A stretch of 64,000 nucleotides of DNA from positions 65,072-129,071 of the forward strand of contig NW_001798996.1 of NCBI RefSeq assembly GCF_000165425.1, written 5' to 3'. Source of the DNA: Paramecium tetraurelia (Eukaryota; Ciliophora; Oligohymenophorea; Peniculida; Parameciidae). The notes below the pieces were generated by a model. That model was not told the origin of the DNA and did not search any database. It saw only the letters and a list, made by a program, of their open reading frames with translations. Below, one piece after another: positions 24,542-35,899 of the stretch. Numbering within the stretch: the stretch's first letter is position 1; each line of letters starts with the position of its first letter. Both the position numbers and the translations under genes were made by a program.

Positions 24542-25105
24542 ATGAAAAAAAATTATAATTAAGCTAGATAACATTCATTCTAGATTCCTAAGATTACATC
24601 ATTATAACCCTTATTTACTACTTATAATGAAAATCATACTGAGCCCACAACTCCAATAAAAATTGATTTAAAGGCAAAGCAAGAATAAATGAAGTTAGAA
24701 TTAGAACAAAAAAATAAATATTTAGAATAGATTCTTTGTCTAAAATAAGAACGTTATCACCACAATCGAAAAGAATTACTGTATCATAAATTATAAAATA
24801 TAGAGTAATAATTACATAAATGGAATCAGACTCGCAAAAATATTGAATTGTAAACTGATTTTCCTATTCTAGCATAAAAAAGGCAAAACAACAATATTTG
24901 TGTGAATATTACAATTCACAACAATCCTCTAAGCCTATCTAAACTAGATAAACTTAATACAAGAATACCAGTTTTCAAGATTTCTAATAAACCAAAACCA
25001 ACGTCAGAAATACTCAATCTCAACCTAGAAAGTAATCCTTCTTCAACATCCAATATCAAAAGAAAATTAACGAAGTAATCATATTATGCGACCCTTTTAG
25101 ATTGA
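24542..25105 (+). CDS. short coiled-coil protein
   Basis: One intronless frame of 187 residues runs from ATG 24542 to TGA 25103. After a polar N-terminus with many Thr/Pro, a coiled coil spans roughly residues 40-90 (KAKQEQMKLELEQKNKYLEQ onward). The second half is Asn/Ser/Pro-rich and basic. No known domain. The downstream PX gene is co-oriented, 173 bases away. Function unknown. Confidence 0.65.
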
Positions 25106-25278
25106 AAATAGAGTGCATGTGATGTAAAGAAAACTCAAATTGGGTAATTTGGATTCACAAGTCTCCAATTCCTTTCAAATACTCATTTAAGATTATTCCT
25201 AATGATGATGCTACATTAACTTATATTTCATAAATATTTATTTTTAAATAAAACTGCAAATCCTTCTTACCTAACACT

Positions 25279-25822
25279 ATGATGCAAGCTCACCTTCATG
25301 TATTCTCTACCATTAATAAACATCACTAGGTCGGATAATCACAACCCCATACCTCAGAAGCCCCAGTCCTGTAATTCTTAGGTAAATCTAAGAAGCGTAA
25401 ACGTCGTTCACTTGACACCAACGATTGGATTTCTTTACATGACCACAAAATAAAAGGCAATTCCCATACCTAATACCTCATTAGACTTAAAGTCGACAAT
25501 GTTGTATGGTCTTTCTGGACTAGATATAGTATGTTATCTGAGCTCCATTAAACCCTTGATGAAGTGATCAAGTCTCAATTGCCCACTTTCCCAGAAAAAC
25601 GACTCTTTGGTAATCTGAACCCCAATTTCATTTAAACCAGGAAATCCTAACTTGATATATATCTTTAGGTTCTAAATCAATCTCATCTATATTTAGGCCA
25701 TCTTTAACGACCCATGTGTTCGTGATTCCAAAGTATTCCGAGACTTCATTGATAATTCCAAATAAAAAGCCTTCAAAAAAGCTGACCTTGATTCCCTTAA
25801 TCGATTTAAATTGGATGTTTGA
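25279..25822 (+). CDS. PX-domain phosphoinositide-binding protein
   Basis: Start ATG 25279, stop TGA 25820-25822. One 28-nt intron beginning GTTCTA is removed to give 171 residues. The PX core is clear: YLIRLKVDNVVWSFWTRYSM, LHQTLDEVIK, LPTFPEKRLFGNLNPNFIQT, then RKSQLDIYLQ and, across the intron, AIFNDPCVRDSKVFRDFID. The Arg in TRYSML and the PxFPxK proline loop are the expected phosphoinositide contacts. PX proteins read PI3P on endosomes. No BAR, SH3 or kinase domain is attached, so this is a stand-alone PX protein with a basic N-terminal KSKKRKRRS patch. The intron starts GTT instead of GTA, unusual for this genome. Confidence 0.88.
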
Positions 25823-25848
25823 AATATATATATAAAATTAGAGTATTA

Positions 25849-26217
25849 ATGTTTTTATTGCTTCTCTTAGCATTTGTCCATCCAATTCCAATTTCAGATC
25901 AAATCTAACCTACCTTCCTTAACAATCTTGACACATCGGAAGCCAGTAAACCTATTTAAACCAAAGAAGTATTCTTATTAGAAATTGCAGATTATTTCTA
26001 AGGGACTCCTTTCTACAATTTTTTAGGTAACTTTTCATTTCTTATTTATGTAGACTTAGAAAATAAGGACAATCAAACCAAAAGAATAGTGATTGCCACT
26101 GTTTTGTCAATTTTTCTAATAGTCGTTTTGTGCGTGATTATCTAATTTATCTTGGAAATAGCCAAACAATCCAATATTTAATTAAGTATAGAAAAGAAGT
26201 CAAACTTGTCTGATTGA
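25849..26217 (+). CDS. small type I membrane protein
   Basis: ATG 25849 to TGA 26215-26217. With a 27-nt intron (26027-26053) removed it has 113 residues. It starts with a signal-peptide-like FLLLLLAFVHPIPIS, has a short polar ectodomain, and a single membrane helix (IVIATVLSIFLIVVLCVII) near the C-terminus followed by a short polar tail. No recognised domain. It starts only 26 bases after the PX gene stop. The intron has no in-frame stop, so retention would simply add nine residues. It could act as a cargo adaptor, but that is speculation. Confidence 0.6.
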
Positions 26218-26863
26218 TGAGTTTTACAACCATGAATCATGGTTTAGTTTTAATTATAATTATCTTAAAATAAACCTCCTATTATAATTTTCGTATAATT
26301 TTTGAATTCAAATTATAACTAAGCACATTTGATAAAAAGTATTATCCTTTATGTTTTATCAAATAAGTATTCTTACAAATAACATTCTTAGTGTTTTAAA
26401 ATATTAAACTAATTATTTCCATTAAGAGAATAACTATAATATTCTAAAATAGATAAGATGAACACTTCTTTAATTATAATAAAATTAAATCAATATTATT
26501 GTTGCTTTGGTTTATGAAACAAAAAGAAATGGTAAAATTTATTAATAATGGATTTTCGGCTAATTACATAGGATATAGGTGTAAGATCTCATACATTTTA
26601 ATCCGAATCATTATTGATGAATAATTTATATTTGTTCATATTATAATTGAAAAATCCCTTATTATCTTTTTGGAAAAACTCAACTCTGCATCATAAATAA
26701 ATAAGGTTTCAAATCCTATTGATAATCATCTAAATTTAAGAGACATCATAAATTGATGAGTTCATTAATGAAACTTCAACTTACAATGCAAATTAATTTA
26801 AACTATAAATTATATATTATGATATTAAAATTAAATTAAAGCAGGAATTATATTTTAATATTT
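26218..26863. other. intergenic, AT-rich
   Basis: About 650 bases between convergent genes. I see no ORF of note and no trace of a further TLDc copy on either strand. Confidence 0.5.
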
Positions 26864-28169
26864 TCAACATAGTTTTACTTGATAAATCTCACATTCTACT
26901 ATATTTGGGGTTGTCTAACCAAATAAATGGGTGTTCTTAGTAGCAATCTAGTATTAATCACATTAATATGAAGTCCCTAAATTAGATGAACCACTTTGAA
27001 AATCCGCACCAAAATAAATATCATAAGCCCCAAAAGTAGGTCCATATGATTAATGACAGTAGATAGCCTATGTTTTATTTGCCTCCTTTAAATGATATAT
27101 TTAATCATGAGTCTATGAAAATATGAATGATGACATTGTATTATCCTGAACATAAGCATTCACATATTATTGCCATTAACATGGAGAAAACCCCCCAAAA
27201 ATATATCCACTTTTGGATTTAAATATCATTAATAAATTTGTATTTCCTTGGACTTTACTCCAAAAACTTTATCCATTTAATCCATCTCTGGTGCCCAAAT
27301 ATATTTGTTAAAAGTTGATTACTTTTTTATTCAATCTAGACTAAAGGATACTCATAATCTTTTATTATTAATAATATGACATCAACCTTCCATCATAAAT
27401 TATTGCAACTTATACAAAATATATTAAATTGAATTACTAAACAAATTCTGCTTAGCTAAAATTCAAGGATTTAAATTATCTTTCTAATTCCCTATATTAA
27501 GGGTAAAATTCCTGATTTGGATCCTCTGGTTCCCTTTTTATTCTATCTAGCACATCAATCAATTTTTAATTTAATTCATTACAATCATTTTTTGTAAGAT
27601 CTTCTAAATATTAATGAAGAATCTTTTCATTTTATATTATATCTTCATGTTTAATGTTATCTCCTAGTTATTAAAAATTAATTGCAAACTATTTAAATTT
27701 ATCAAATTGGGTTATCTAATTTAATTGATAATATACCTTTTGCAATTCATCTCTAATTTTATTCTTCTTCTCTAAAATACAATTAACTTAGTTTTTTAAT
27801 TCTTATTATACTTCTAGAAGGATATTTTATATTTAAGAAATTTTAGTTTCAAATTCCTCAAGAATATTATCCATGGCTTATTTATTACATTTATCTAATT
27901 TAATTAAATATTCTTAAACAGGTGTTGATATTTTCAATTTTGATAAAAAAAATTCAGGGGACTTTAAAGCCTTTTATAGTATATTATAATTATACATTTT
28001 TAACATGAATCAATTCTTAATAATTCACATTGACTGATTTAGTTTATAAATCCAAACAACATTCATCACAAACAAATTCTGTTTTGTCTTTTTCAACTTT
28101 AATGAAAAGTATAAAGGATCCTTCATGTTTAAAACAAGGAATTTATTTCATTTTAGTTTCTGTTTCCAT
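26864..28169 (-). CDS. TLDc protein A: zinc-binding module + coiled coil + TLDc
   Basis: Start ATG 28169, stop TGA 26864-26866. One 25-nt intron (27971-27995) leaves 426 residues. The N-terminus has CFKHEGSFILF ... FVCDECC, a C-x2-H ... C-x2-C zinc-binding module like a reduced B-box. A helical/coiled-coil region follows, then a complete TLDc domain: TRDGLNGQSFW, LLMIFKSKSGYIFGGFSPC, SSFIFSQTHDQIYHL, AIYCHQSYGPTFG and NTHLFGQTTPNIVECEIYQV. TLDc domains occur in proteins that protect against oxidative stress and in V-ATPase regulators; which role applies here is unknown. It is the shortest of three tandem paralogues and has one zinc module where B and C have two. Confidence 0.85.
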
Positions 28170-28351
28170 TAGAAAATCAATTAATTATTAAATAATTTGA
28201 TATTAACAATCATAAATCTTAATATATAATATTTAACTAAAAATACGAAAGAGGTCTATTATATTATAACTAACAAATATTTTAATAGATAAATTGAATT
28301 TCATGAGAGATATTTTGAAATTATTATTAAATTATTTATTTATTATAATCT

Positions 28352-30730
28352 TCACAAAAATGTTAACATGATTATTTCACATACTTCTATATTTGGAGTA
28401 AGTTAACCAAATAAATGTGTACTATTAGCATATTAATAACCATCCCAATTATAATGGTATCCTAAGTTGGAATAACCAGATTGAAAATCAGATCCAATCT
28501 ATAAATCATGTCCATTGCCAAATGTTGGCCCAAATGATTGATGACAATAAATAGCATACAATTTATTTTCTTCTTTTAAAGGATATATTAGATCGTGAGT
28601 CTATGAGAATAAAAATGATGCTGTTGCATTATCTTAAACAAAAGCACCACCCATTTTAACCCATTAGCAAGGCGAAAATCCACCAAAAATATTACCACTT
28701 TTAGATTTAAATATCATTAATAAATTAGATGTTTTTTCAACAGCCTTCCAAAATGCCTAACTATTTAGTTCCTAATTTTATCCAGAAAATATCAAATATT
28801 GATTCTTAATTTTTTTCTTCATCTTTACTTCTATATTTGTTAAGATTTTTGTACAAAAATCACTTTTTAATATTGTGTTTGTTCCAATTTTCCATGATAT
28901 ATTTACAAATTAATAAACACATTATAATTCTTTCAATCCTTCATCATTCTTTTGTAATTTAGAAGTAGCATCCGTTAAATCGGCTTCATTTTTCTCAATT
29001 CTTTATTTCTATTAATTTATTGTATTCGCTTAAGCTTCAACAGTTTATTGCAATATTTTATTTGCATTTTCCTCTTCTTTCAATTTTTTTTATTAAATCT
29101 CAATTTAGGAAATGTCTTCTTATATTTTCGCTTAAAGTTCTATTTATTTCTCTTTTAACTAAACTAATTCATCATTCATTTGTTTTATTTGTAGTGTGAA
29201 TTATTCAATTTATTTTTCATCATCTAGTAATCTTTACTTTTATTATAAAGTTTCTTCTTGTAATAATTTCAATTACTTTTCATTATCTTCAGCTGTGATT
29301 AATGTAATCATTTTAGTTGAATTAGACTAAAATTATTGAAATTCTTGTTCAAATTTTTAAGGTTAAGATTAATTTCTTTCATCTACCTCTTTTTTTAAGT
29401 CATTATAAAAGCTAAAAGAATATTCAATTATAGATAAATATTGTTATAGTCTTTAGAATTTTTTAATGAATTAGTTATCATCTAATTTAATAATACTTTC
29501 ATTATTTTCAATAAAATCTTCAATGTTTAATAAATTTAATTGATCACCTTGTAGTATATTCATTAAATTATGAATAGTTAAGATATCATATTACATTAGG
29601 CATTCAAGATTTTTCTTTAACATTTTATAAACCTTAGAGTCGTTTTCATCTTATGTTTTTTATTTTTCTTTTAACTCTGCATGCTAATCTTTTTTACACA
29701 AAATATCCACTATATCCATTACTTCTTTTTCATCCAATTCCTAAATATCCAAAATTGAAAGATCATTATCTTTCTAATCCAAATATTCCTATTCTTTAAA
29801 TTATTTATCAAGAGATTAAACGATATCAGAGATTTCTTAGTTGTATTTATTTTTCAATTAACTAAGCATTTGACTAGTATTTTTAAATTTTCCTTTTCTT
29901 TAAGTATGATATGATTCATTGATGCTTTCCTTTTCTTCATTATATTTGCGGAATCTTTAAATAACATCGCTTAAACTAACATATTGATTATGAAATTCTT
30001 AAATGCATTAAACACATGCAAATCTATTTTAGGGTTCAGACTCATATAGATTTAAATCAACCATAATAATCACTTAGTTATGTATTTTACAATTCTACTT
30101 CAAACTTAGGGTTTTCTATATAATTTATTAAAAACTTACATTAATCTCCATTTAAAATGGCTCTGATTTGATCTAAAATGATTATTCTATTTTTTTGATT
30201 GATAATATTATTTGTAAGTATTCTTGTGAACCTTACATTTGCTTAACCTATTCCTTAATGGACCGAAAGAAATTTGAAATTATTTTTGATTTCTCTTGTT
30301 CATCAATATTACCTGAAGTGCCTTCTTGTATTGAATTATTTTCATCCAAGCTTTTTGATTCTCCTTGAGAATCTCCTTATTCTATTTCTTTCTAACTTTG
30401 AGCAATTTTTTCACCAATATTATTTTACAACTAACCAATCACTCCCTTCATAAGTTGATCAAGCTTATCAACTGATTATTAGAGTTCCTTCATATAATTG
30501 ACTCGTTACTAAGTTTATTATTTAATTTCCATTTCGCATGTATTTCTCTTTTCCTTAGCTTTTATAAAATCTTCATACAAAATGATGTTTTGAATTCCAA
30601 TCATTTATATAAGGCATTTTACACACAGATATTTGATATCTTATGAATCAGATTAGATCTCTTAGACAGCGATGATTTCAAAATTAGCATGATTTTGACA
30701 TATTCTTTTTCCAAATTCTTGATCAGACAT
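28352..30730 (-). CDS. TLDc protein B: two zinc-binding modules + long coiled coil + TLDc
   Basis: Start ATG 30730, stop TGA 28352-28354. One 24-nt intron (30116-30139) leaves 784 residues. Module 1 is RICQNHANFEII ... YLCVKCL; module 2, after the intron, is NCKIHNQVIIMV ... FACVQCI. Both are C-x2-H ... C-x2-C. About 400 residues of coiled coil follow (for example LDDEKQIEQFTLQIKQMNDE). The C-terminal TLDc domain has LLMIFKSKSGNIFGGFSPC, SFLFSQTHDLIYPL and YCHQSFGPTFGNGHDL, ending in EVCEIIMLTFL. It lies 182 bases upstream (in gene order) of copy A, same strand. The order resembles TRIM-like scaffolds with TLDc instead of a SPRY end domain. Function inferred only. Confidence 0.85.
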
Positions 30731-31442
30731 TATTTAATTTATTAACCTTATAAATACTTTAATTACTTTATTTGTATACCCTTCAACGTTTAATCTATTT
30801 AAGTGATAGCTCAGAAAATTATGTATTATTTAGAAATGTACTTTTTTACAATTATTCTACCTATTCGATAAAAGTATGAATATTAAAATAAAAAGGTTAA
30901 GCCAAACGGTTAATCTATTTTATATTTTCTTATTCCAATTGTTGTAGCATACTTAAATAGAAGAGTTTCTAATGGAATATCTAAACAAATAATTATTGAG
31001 AGTATATAGAACTTAATAATATTTTTAATTGGCACTGTTGTTAAAATTTAAACCCTCGAAAAGGCAATTTGATTTTTACCAAAACAAGATATTTTTCATT
31101 ATATCTTTTTAATATAAAATTGTCAAACACAGATAATGTAAGGAAAAATCCAATTTTGGCAGCAGTTTTTTGTGCAAGATCCTTAAATCATTAATTTAGA
31201 ATTTCAAATAATAATTTGTTGCTTAATTATATGTATTTCAAAATATTGTAACATGAATTTTTTGGAGGTTTTTAAATCATTCTATCTTTACTATTATCAT
31301 TTCTATTAAGGCAAAAATGTATAATATTATTTGATTTTTTAGGTAAATTTTGTTTGGATTAATGCAATTGCATAAATATTAAGAATTCATCTATCAAAGT
31401 TATTTTTTATTTATATTTGATTTATTTTATATATATATAATA
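30731..31442. other. intergenic between TLDc copies B and C
   Basis: About 710 bases of AT-rich sequence with no ORF, repeat or RNA gene that I can support. It is the largest spacer inside the cluster. Confidence 0.5.
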
Positions 31443-33915
31443 TCATTTTAAAATAAGTTCAAATACTTCACATTCATCTAAATTTGGTGTTGCTTAACCA
31501 AACAAATGAATATTTTGAGTTGTAATTTTATGTTAATCAATTTAATAAGATGTCCCTAAAATGGAAGTTCCACTTTAAAAATCAGTACCAATTTAGAGGT
31601 CATGTCCGCTTCCAAAAACAGGACCTTAATTGGAGTGACAATAAATAGCATTAGCTTTATTAGCTTCTTTCAAAGGGTAAAATTAGTTATGAGTCTAAGA
31701 AAATATAAATGATGATAATGTATCATCTTGAACATATCCATTAATAGTTTATAACCATTAACAAGGAGAAAAACCACCAAATATCCTTCCATTCTTAGAC
31801 TTAAATATTATCAGTAAATTAGATTTTCCATTTATTTTATTCCAAAAGCTAGTCTGATTTAGTCCATCCTTAGTTGCTTAATAAATAAGTAGTTAACACT
31901 TAATTGTCTTTTTTACTTTAGTCTCTATCTAATTAAATACTTAACCCGAAAAGTAAGTACTGAGAAGTTTAGATTATTCTTTTAATTACTTAAGGTCTTA
32001 TGATGACTAATTGTATTATTACTGAATCCTTGCAATGTCTTGATCCTTTATGGTTAATTTTCCTTAGGCATCTTACTAGATTCTAGTATTTTCTTATTTT
32101 AATTATTAGATTTCCTATTTTAGTGGTTCAATCTACTTAAAATATTCATCTTTTTTCAATATTTCCTCTTTTTTTTCTTATTTTAATTATTCTATTTACT
32201 AATTTAGGATTTCAACCTTCTAAGTAAATTTCTCTTTTTCCTCTAAATTTTTTTTATTTTCTTGTTTTGCTTGTTCTATCTACAAATTCATTGTTTCAAC
32301 CTGCTTATTCTAATTATTCAGTTATGTTTGGATAGTTTATTGTTATTACTTATTTTAAGTTAATTATTCTGTCAATGTAGATAGTTATTTATAGTTTGCT
32401 TCAGCCATCATCAATAATTTGATTTTATCCGAATTTTATTTGAAAGTTTCATATTATTATTTGATAATTTATGATTGAGTTTCTTATTTAGAATTCAATA
32501 ATTCAGATAATTTTCCTTTTTTCTATAAATCGTCTATTTCTTGTTGTAGAGTCTTATAAAAATTAAATACATCATCAAGGATTGAAATATATTCAACCTG
32601 TAATTCAAATTTTAAAAAAAATAAATTCATATCAGGAGCTTTCTCAATTTCTTTAACTTATTTAATCTCATCTACCAATTATTATTATTAATTTTAATTC
32701 TATATTCTTAATAAATTATGTTTTGTTAGCAAGTCATATTTCATCAGATTCTCCAAATTTTATTTTAGATTCTAAAAGAAAATTGCATCAATTTAATCTT
32801 ATTCAACTTACTCCTTTTTTAATTTTTTATGATTATCTTTCAAACAAATAATTTCAACAGCCTTCTAAATTTCCTGGTCATTTAACTCGTATAATTCTCC
32901 AACCACAGTTTAATTAGCTGATAACATATCTTTATTAATTATTCTCTTTCTTTCTAATTATTGTATGATATCAGTTAAGGTTTAATTATAAATATCCTTT
33001 AATTATTAAATAGATTTAATGGCAGAAGTAAACTTATTAAATCTGTTATTATTGTAATTAGTAATCATCTAATTTTATTACCTTTTGAATTCTTTCCATT
33101 TTATATTTGCATCTTCTATGGTTATATATTTTCTTTTTGGATATTGCTGAATACATCTTGAACAAGCCAATCTACTTTGGTTGGATTCGTTTTTTTTTTC
33201 ATTGAGATGAATCATAATGATTTCTAATCCATGATCATTATTAATACATCTTTAACTTAAGCTAAGAGTTTTCTAATTAATTTAATGTAAAACTTACATG
33301 TTTATCAACCTCTTTTTGAGGGATAGGTTGCTCTATTTGATATTAGGATTTAATTTTTGTAATTGACCCAAATATTTGAGAGAATTATTATGCATTTGCC
33401 ATATACGACAGTTGGCTTTAGACATTTTCCATTAACTCTTTAAATTCATCAATATTTACTTTTTCTTTGGGAATATCATAATTCAAATTTCCCTTATAGT
33501 GAATAGATAAAGTTTCAAAGTCTTAATCAAATTTTAACTCTTCTACAGATTACTCCTTAAATTAAATTTCTGATTTATTTGAATTCTTAATATTATCATC
33601 AAAATTATCTTAAAGCTTCCTAAATGTATCTGAAAAAAGTTTATTAATTTCAGAGACAGATGTTTAAAGATTCTTTATATTTTCCAATGTTTTTTGGGTA
33701 TCGTTCATTACTTATATTTTACACTTTTATTTCATATCCTAAATCATTTTAAGCCCTTCTTTTAGAAGTACGATGTAATTTTCGTCAACTCTCTTAATCA
33801 AACATTTAACACATAAAAATTTCTCTTTCTTTTCTTTTGCTGCTTTTAGATCAACAGCAACTATTTCTAATTAATGAGTTTCACAAATTTTTATTTCAAG
33901 CTCGATAGATGACAT
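31443..33915 (-). CDS. TLDc protein C: two zinc-binding modules + long coiled coil + TLDc
   Basis: Start ATG 33915, stop TGA 31443-31445. One 25-nt intron at the same place as in copy B leaves 815 residues. Module 1 is KICETHQLEIVAVDL ... FLCVKCL; module 2 is RCINNDHGLEIIMI ... LACSRCI, where spacing to the His is longer. A coiled coil of about 450 residues, very rich in Gln/Lys/Glu, includes several heptad runs. The TLDc domain has TKDGLNQTSFWNKI, SKNGRIFGGFSPC, SSFIFSQTHNQFYPL and GPVFGSGHDL. It is the longest of the three tandem copies. The matched intron and module order show that B and C are the closest pair in structure. Confidence 0.85.
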
Positions 33916-33959
33916 TCTAAGGTATATATATTATCTAAATATTGTTCAAAAATTGAATA

Positions 33960-34432
33960 TCATCTCAATATGCGAATTAAATATAATAGAATTATAAACT
34001 ATTTCTATTAACCTTTGTTAAATTTTATTTAAATTCCCCAATTTGACAATTAATGATACTCTCTTTTTATATAATATAATTGAAAATTAATAAACTAATA
34101 GAAAAGTTTAGAACATCTAAATGAATGCTCCTTGTAAACGATTCTCAAATTTTCATAACATGCAGCTGGGTGTTCAATTTTCTTGTCCTCCTAAATTTTT
34201 GATACCCTTCTTATTTATTTAATCTCTCTAATTTGTTTAATGAGCCTAATTTTCTTAGCTGAATTTTGCTCTTTTAAACTAAGATTTTTTTATTTAATCT
34301 AAGTGCATTTTTGATAAATCTATTTTTTAATTTAAAGATGATTCTTCCGATACTTAATAATTACTTTGTTTGAAGCGCTAATAATTTCAAATGGTCATAA
34401 TTAGTAGGAGGTGGAAATGATTTTGGGTCCAT
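33960..34432 (-). CDS. small uncertain protein
   Basis: From ATG 34432 the frame starts MDPKSFPPPTNYDHLKLLAL. Removing a 26-nt GTTTAA...CTAAG intron joins it to a second block containing EDKKIEHPAACYENLRIV and KEHSFRCSK, open to TGA 33960. That totals 148 residues. The blocks look coding, but the intron begins GTT and the last 45 residues read like AT-rich non-coding DNA, so the true end may be earlier. It ends 45 bases before copy C begins. I do not recognise a family. Confidence 0.4.
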
Positions 34433-34839
34433 TTTGCGTCTTTCTTATTATCTCAAATTTCATTTCTTTGATCATTTATAAGTGAGTATCTTATAATATA
34501 GAATAGGTTTCTTGTTGTTGTCATTGATTGGAAGAATTATTTAAATATTTTTTTAGTGAAAATATTGTTGATCTAAATTAATTTTTAAATATATTATCCT
34601 ATTTCCCTATTTTGATTGAGAATTGCTTTGTTCAATTGCTAATGATCATTAATTTCGAATTCTGGTTCTATTCCGAGGAGTTAGAATTTAAATGATTGAT
34701 TATAATTTTATAGATTAATAATGATATTAGTTAAAAATAGTAATGGTATGAATATATAGAGTTGACCTAATAAAAACTATAACAACCGGATAATTATGGA
34801 AATTATGATTAAAAATAGGACAAAAATAAAATAACCAGA

Positions 34840-35854
34840 TCAAAGAATTAAATTAGTTTGCTTTTTGGAGTGCTGCTTTCTTAAAACAATTTTTCCAAGG
34901 GAATTTTGCTCTTTTGGTAATGGTTAGGGGATTGAAATAAAATTTATTTTTTCGAATAGATTTCTAAGTGGTAATATGATATCGTCTTGAATGCTGAAAT
35001 CATTATGTGTCTAGATGAATAATATAGAATTACCATATTTTCAGAGAGGTGATACTATTTAATTTTGGATTTGGTTTATGATATCAATCTTTTAGAGTGA
35101 TCACACGTGATGAATTAGTCTTTTTATCCATGTATAACTAACATGGGACATGTTACATTTGAAATGATTTTTAAATTATCAAATTTCTGATCTATCAACT
35201 TAGCCAACACGGATCCTAGTTAGTATTATTTATCATACCTATAAAACTTTGAGCAACTTCTTTAAGACTGGTGTAACCACTAATCGTTATGAGAGCAGCA
35301 GGATTGAATAAGGAAGCCAATAGACATGCAGGACCACATCCCATGCTTCTTCCCATGAGAATAATGTTATCTTTTTTGATTCTTCTTTTGTTGATGAAAT
35401 ATTAATAGACAGCTATGGCATCTTCAGAGATGATGTCTGCAGAAGCCTAGTTTATAATTATATGGTACTGATTGATTTTAGTAGATTCCATAACTAGGAT
35501 ACTCGACTAAGATTAGATTTACGTTAAATGTAGAAATGATTGGATACAAATATTCATAGCAATTATATCTAGATAAATGAATTATTTCTTACATGTCTTC
35601 ACTGTTAGAATGGAAAAACATTATGTATTTATTATTGAGGTCATCTAGGAAGTTCTCATGCTTAACTAGCAGAACTGGAACTTAACGATTTTATGGTACA
35701 CCTGAGACTTTATTTAGAAGTGATTACTGCATGTAAAACATTACTCTGAGTTGCCTGATTAAATCTGGAGTAGTTCAACATTTGGTAAAAGTGATATGGA
35801 TACTTTGGTGTAAGTTGACTTTGAGCTAGGAAAGAAGAGCTTGTTTAGTTGCAT
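34840..35854 (-). CDS. ABHD17-like serine hydrolase
   Basis: Start ATG 35854, stop TGA 34840-34842. Introns of 20, 22, 23 and 23 nt leave exactly 308 residues. The N-terminus (NKLFFPSSKSTYTKVS) is like that of ABHD17/FAM108 proteins. The alpha/beta hydrolase fold shows IMFFHSNSEDM (oxyanion side), VEYPSYGIY, the nucleophile elbow LMGRSMGCGPA with Ser, VTCPMLVIHGQKD carrying the Asp region, and MTHNDF with the catalytic His restored only by splicing the last intron. Human ABHD17 proteins remove palmitate from membrane proteins. The same window encodes a DHHC palmitoyltransferase, the opposing enzyme type. The N-terminal Cys cluster of mammalian ABHD17 is not obvious here. Confidence 0.87.
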
Positions 35855-35899
35855 CACTGTTTAAATATGCTTAACAAATAATTAAATAATTATTAAATT

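Noticed and set aside
34432-34839. Possible extra exons beyond the ABHD17-like gene stop
   Set aside because: The frame is open downstream by chance in AT-rich DNA, but the natural end after the catalytic His region is at 34840.
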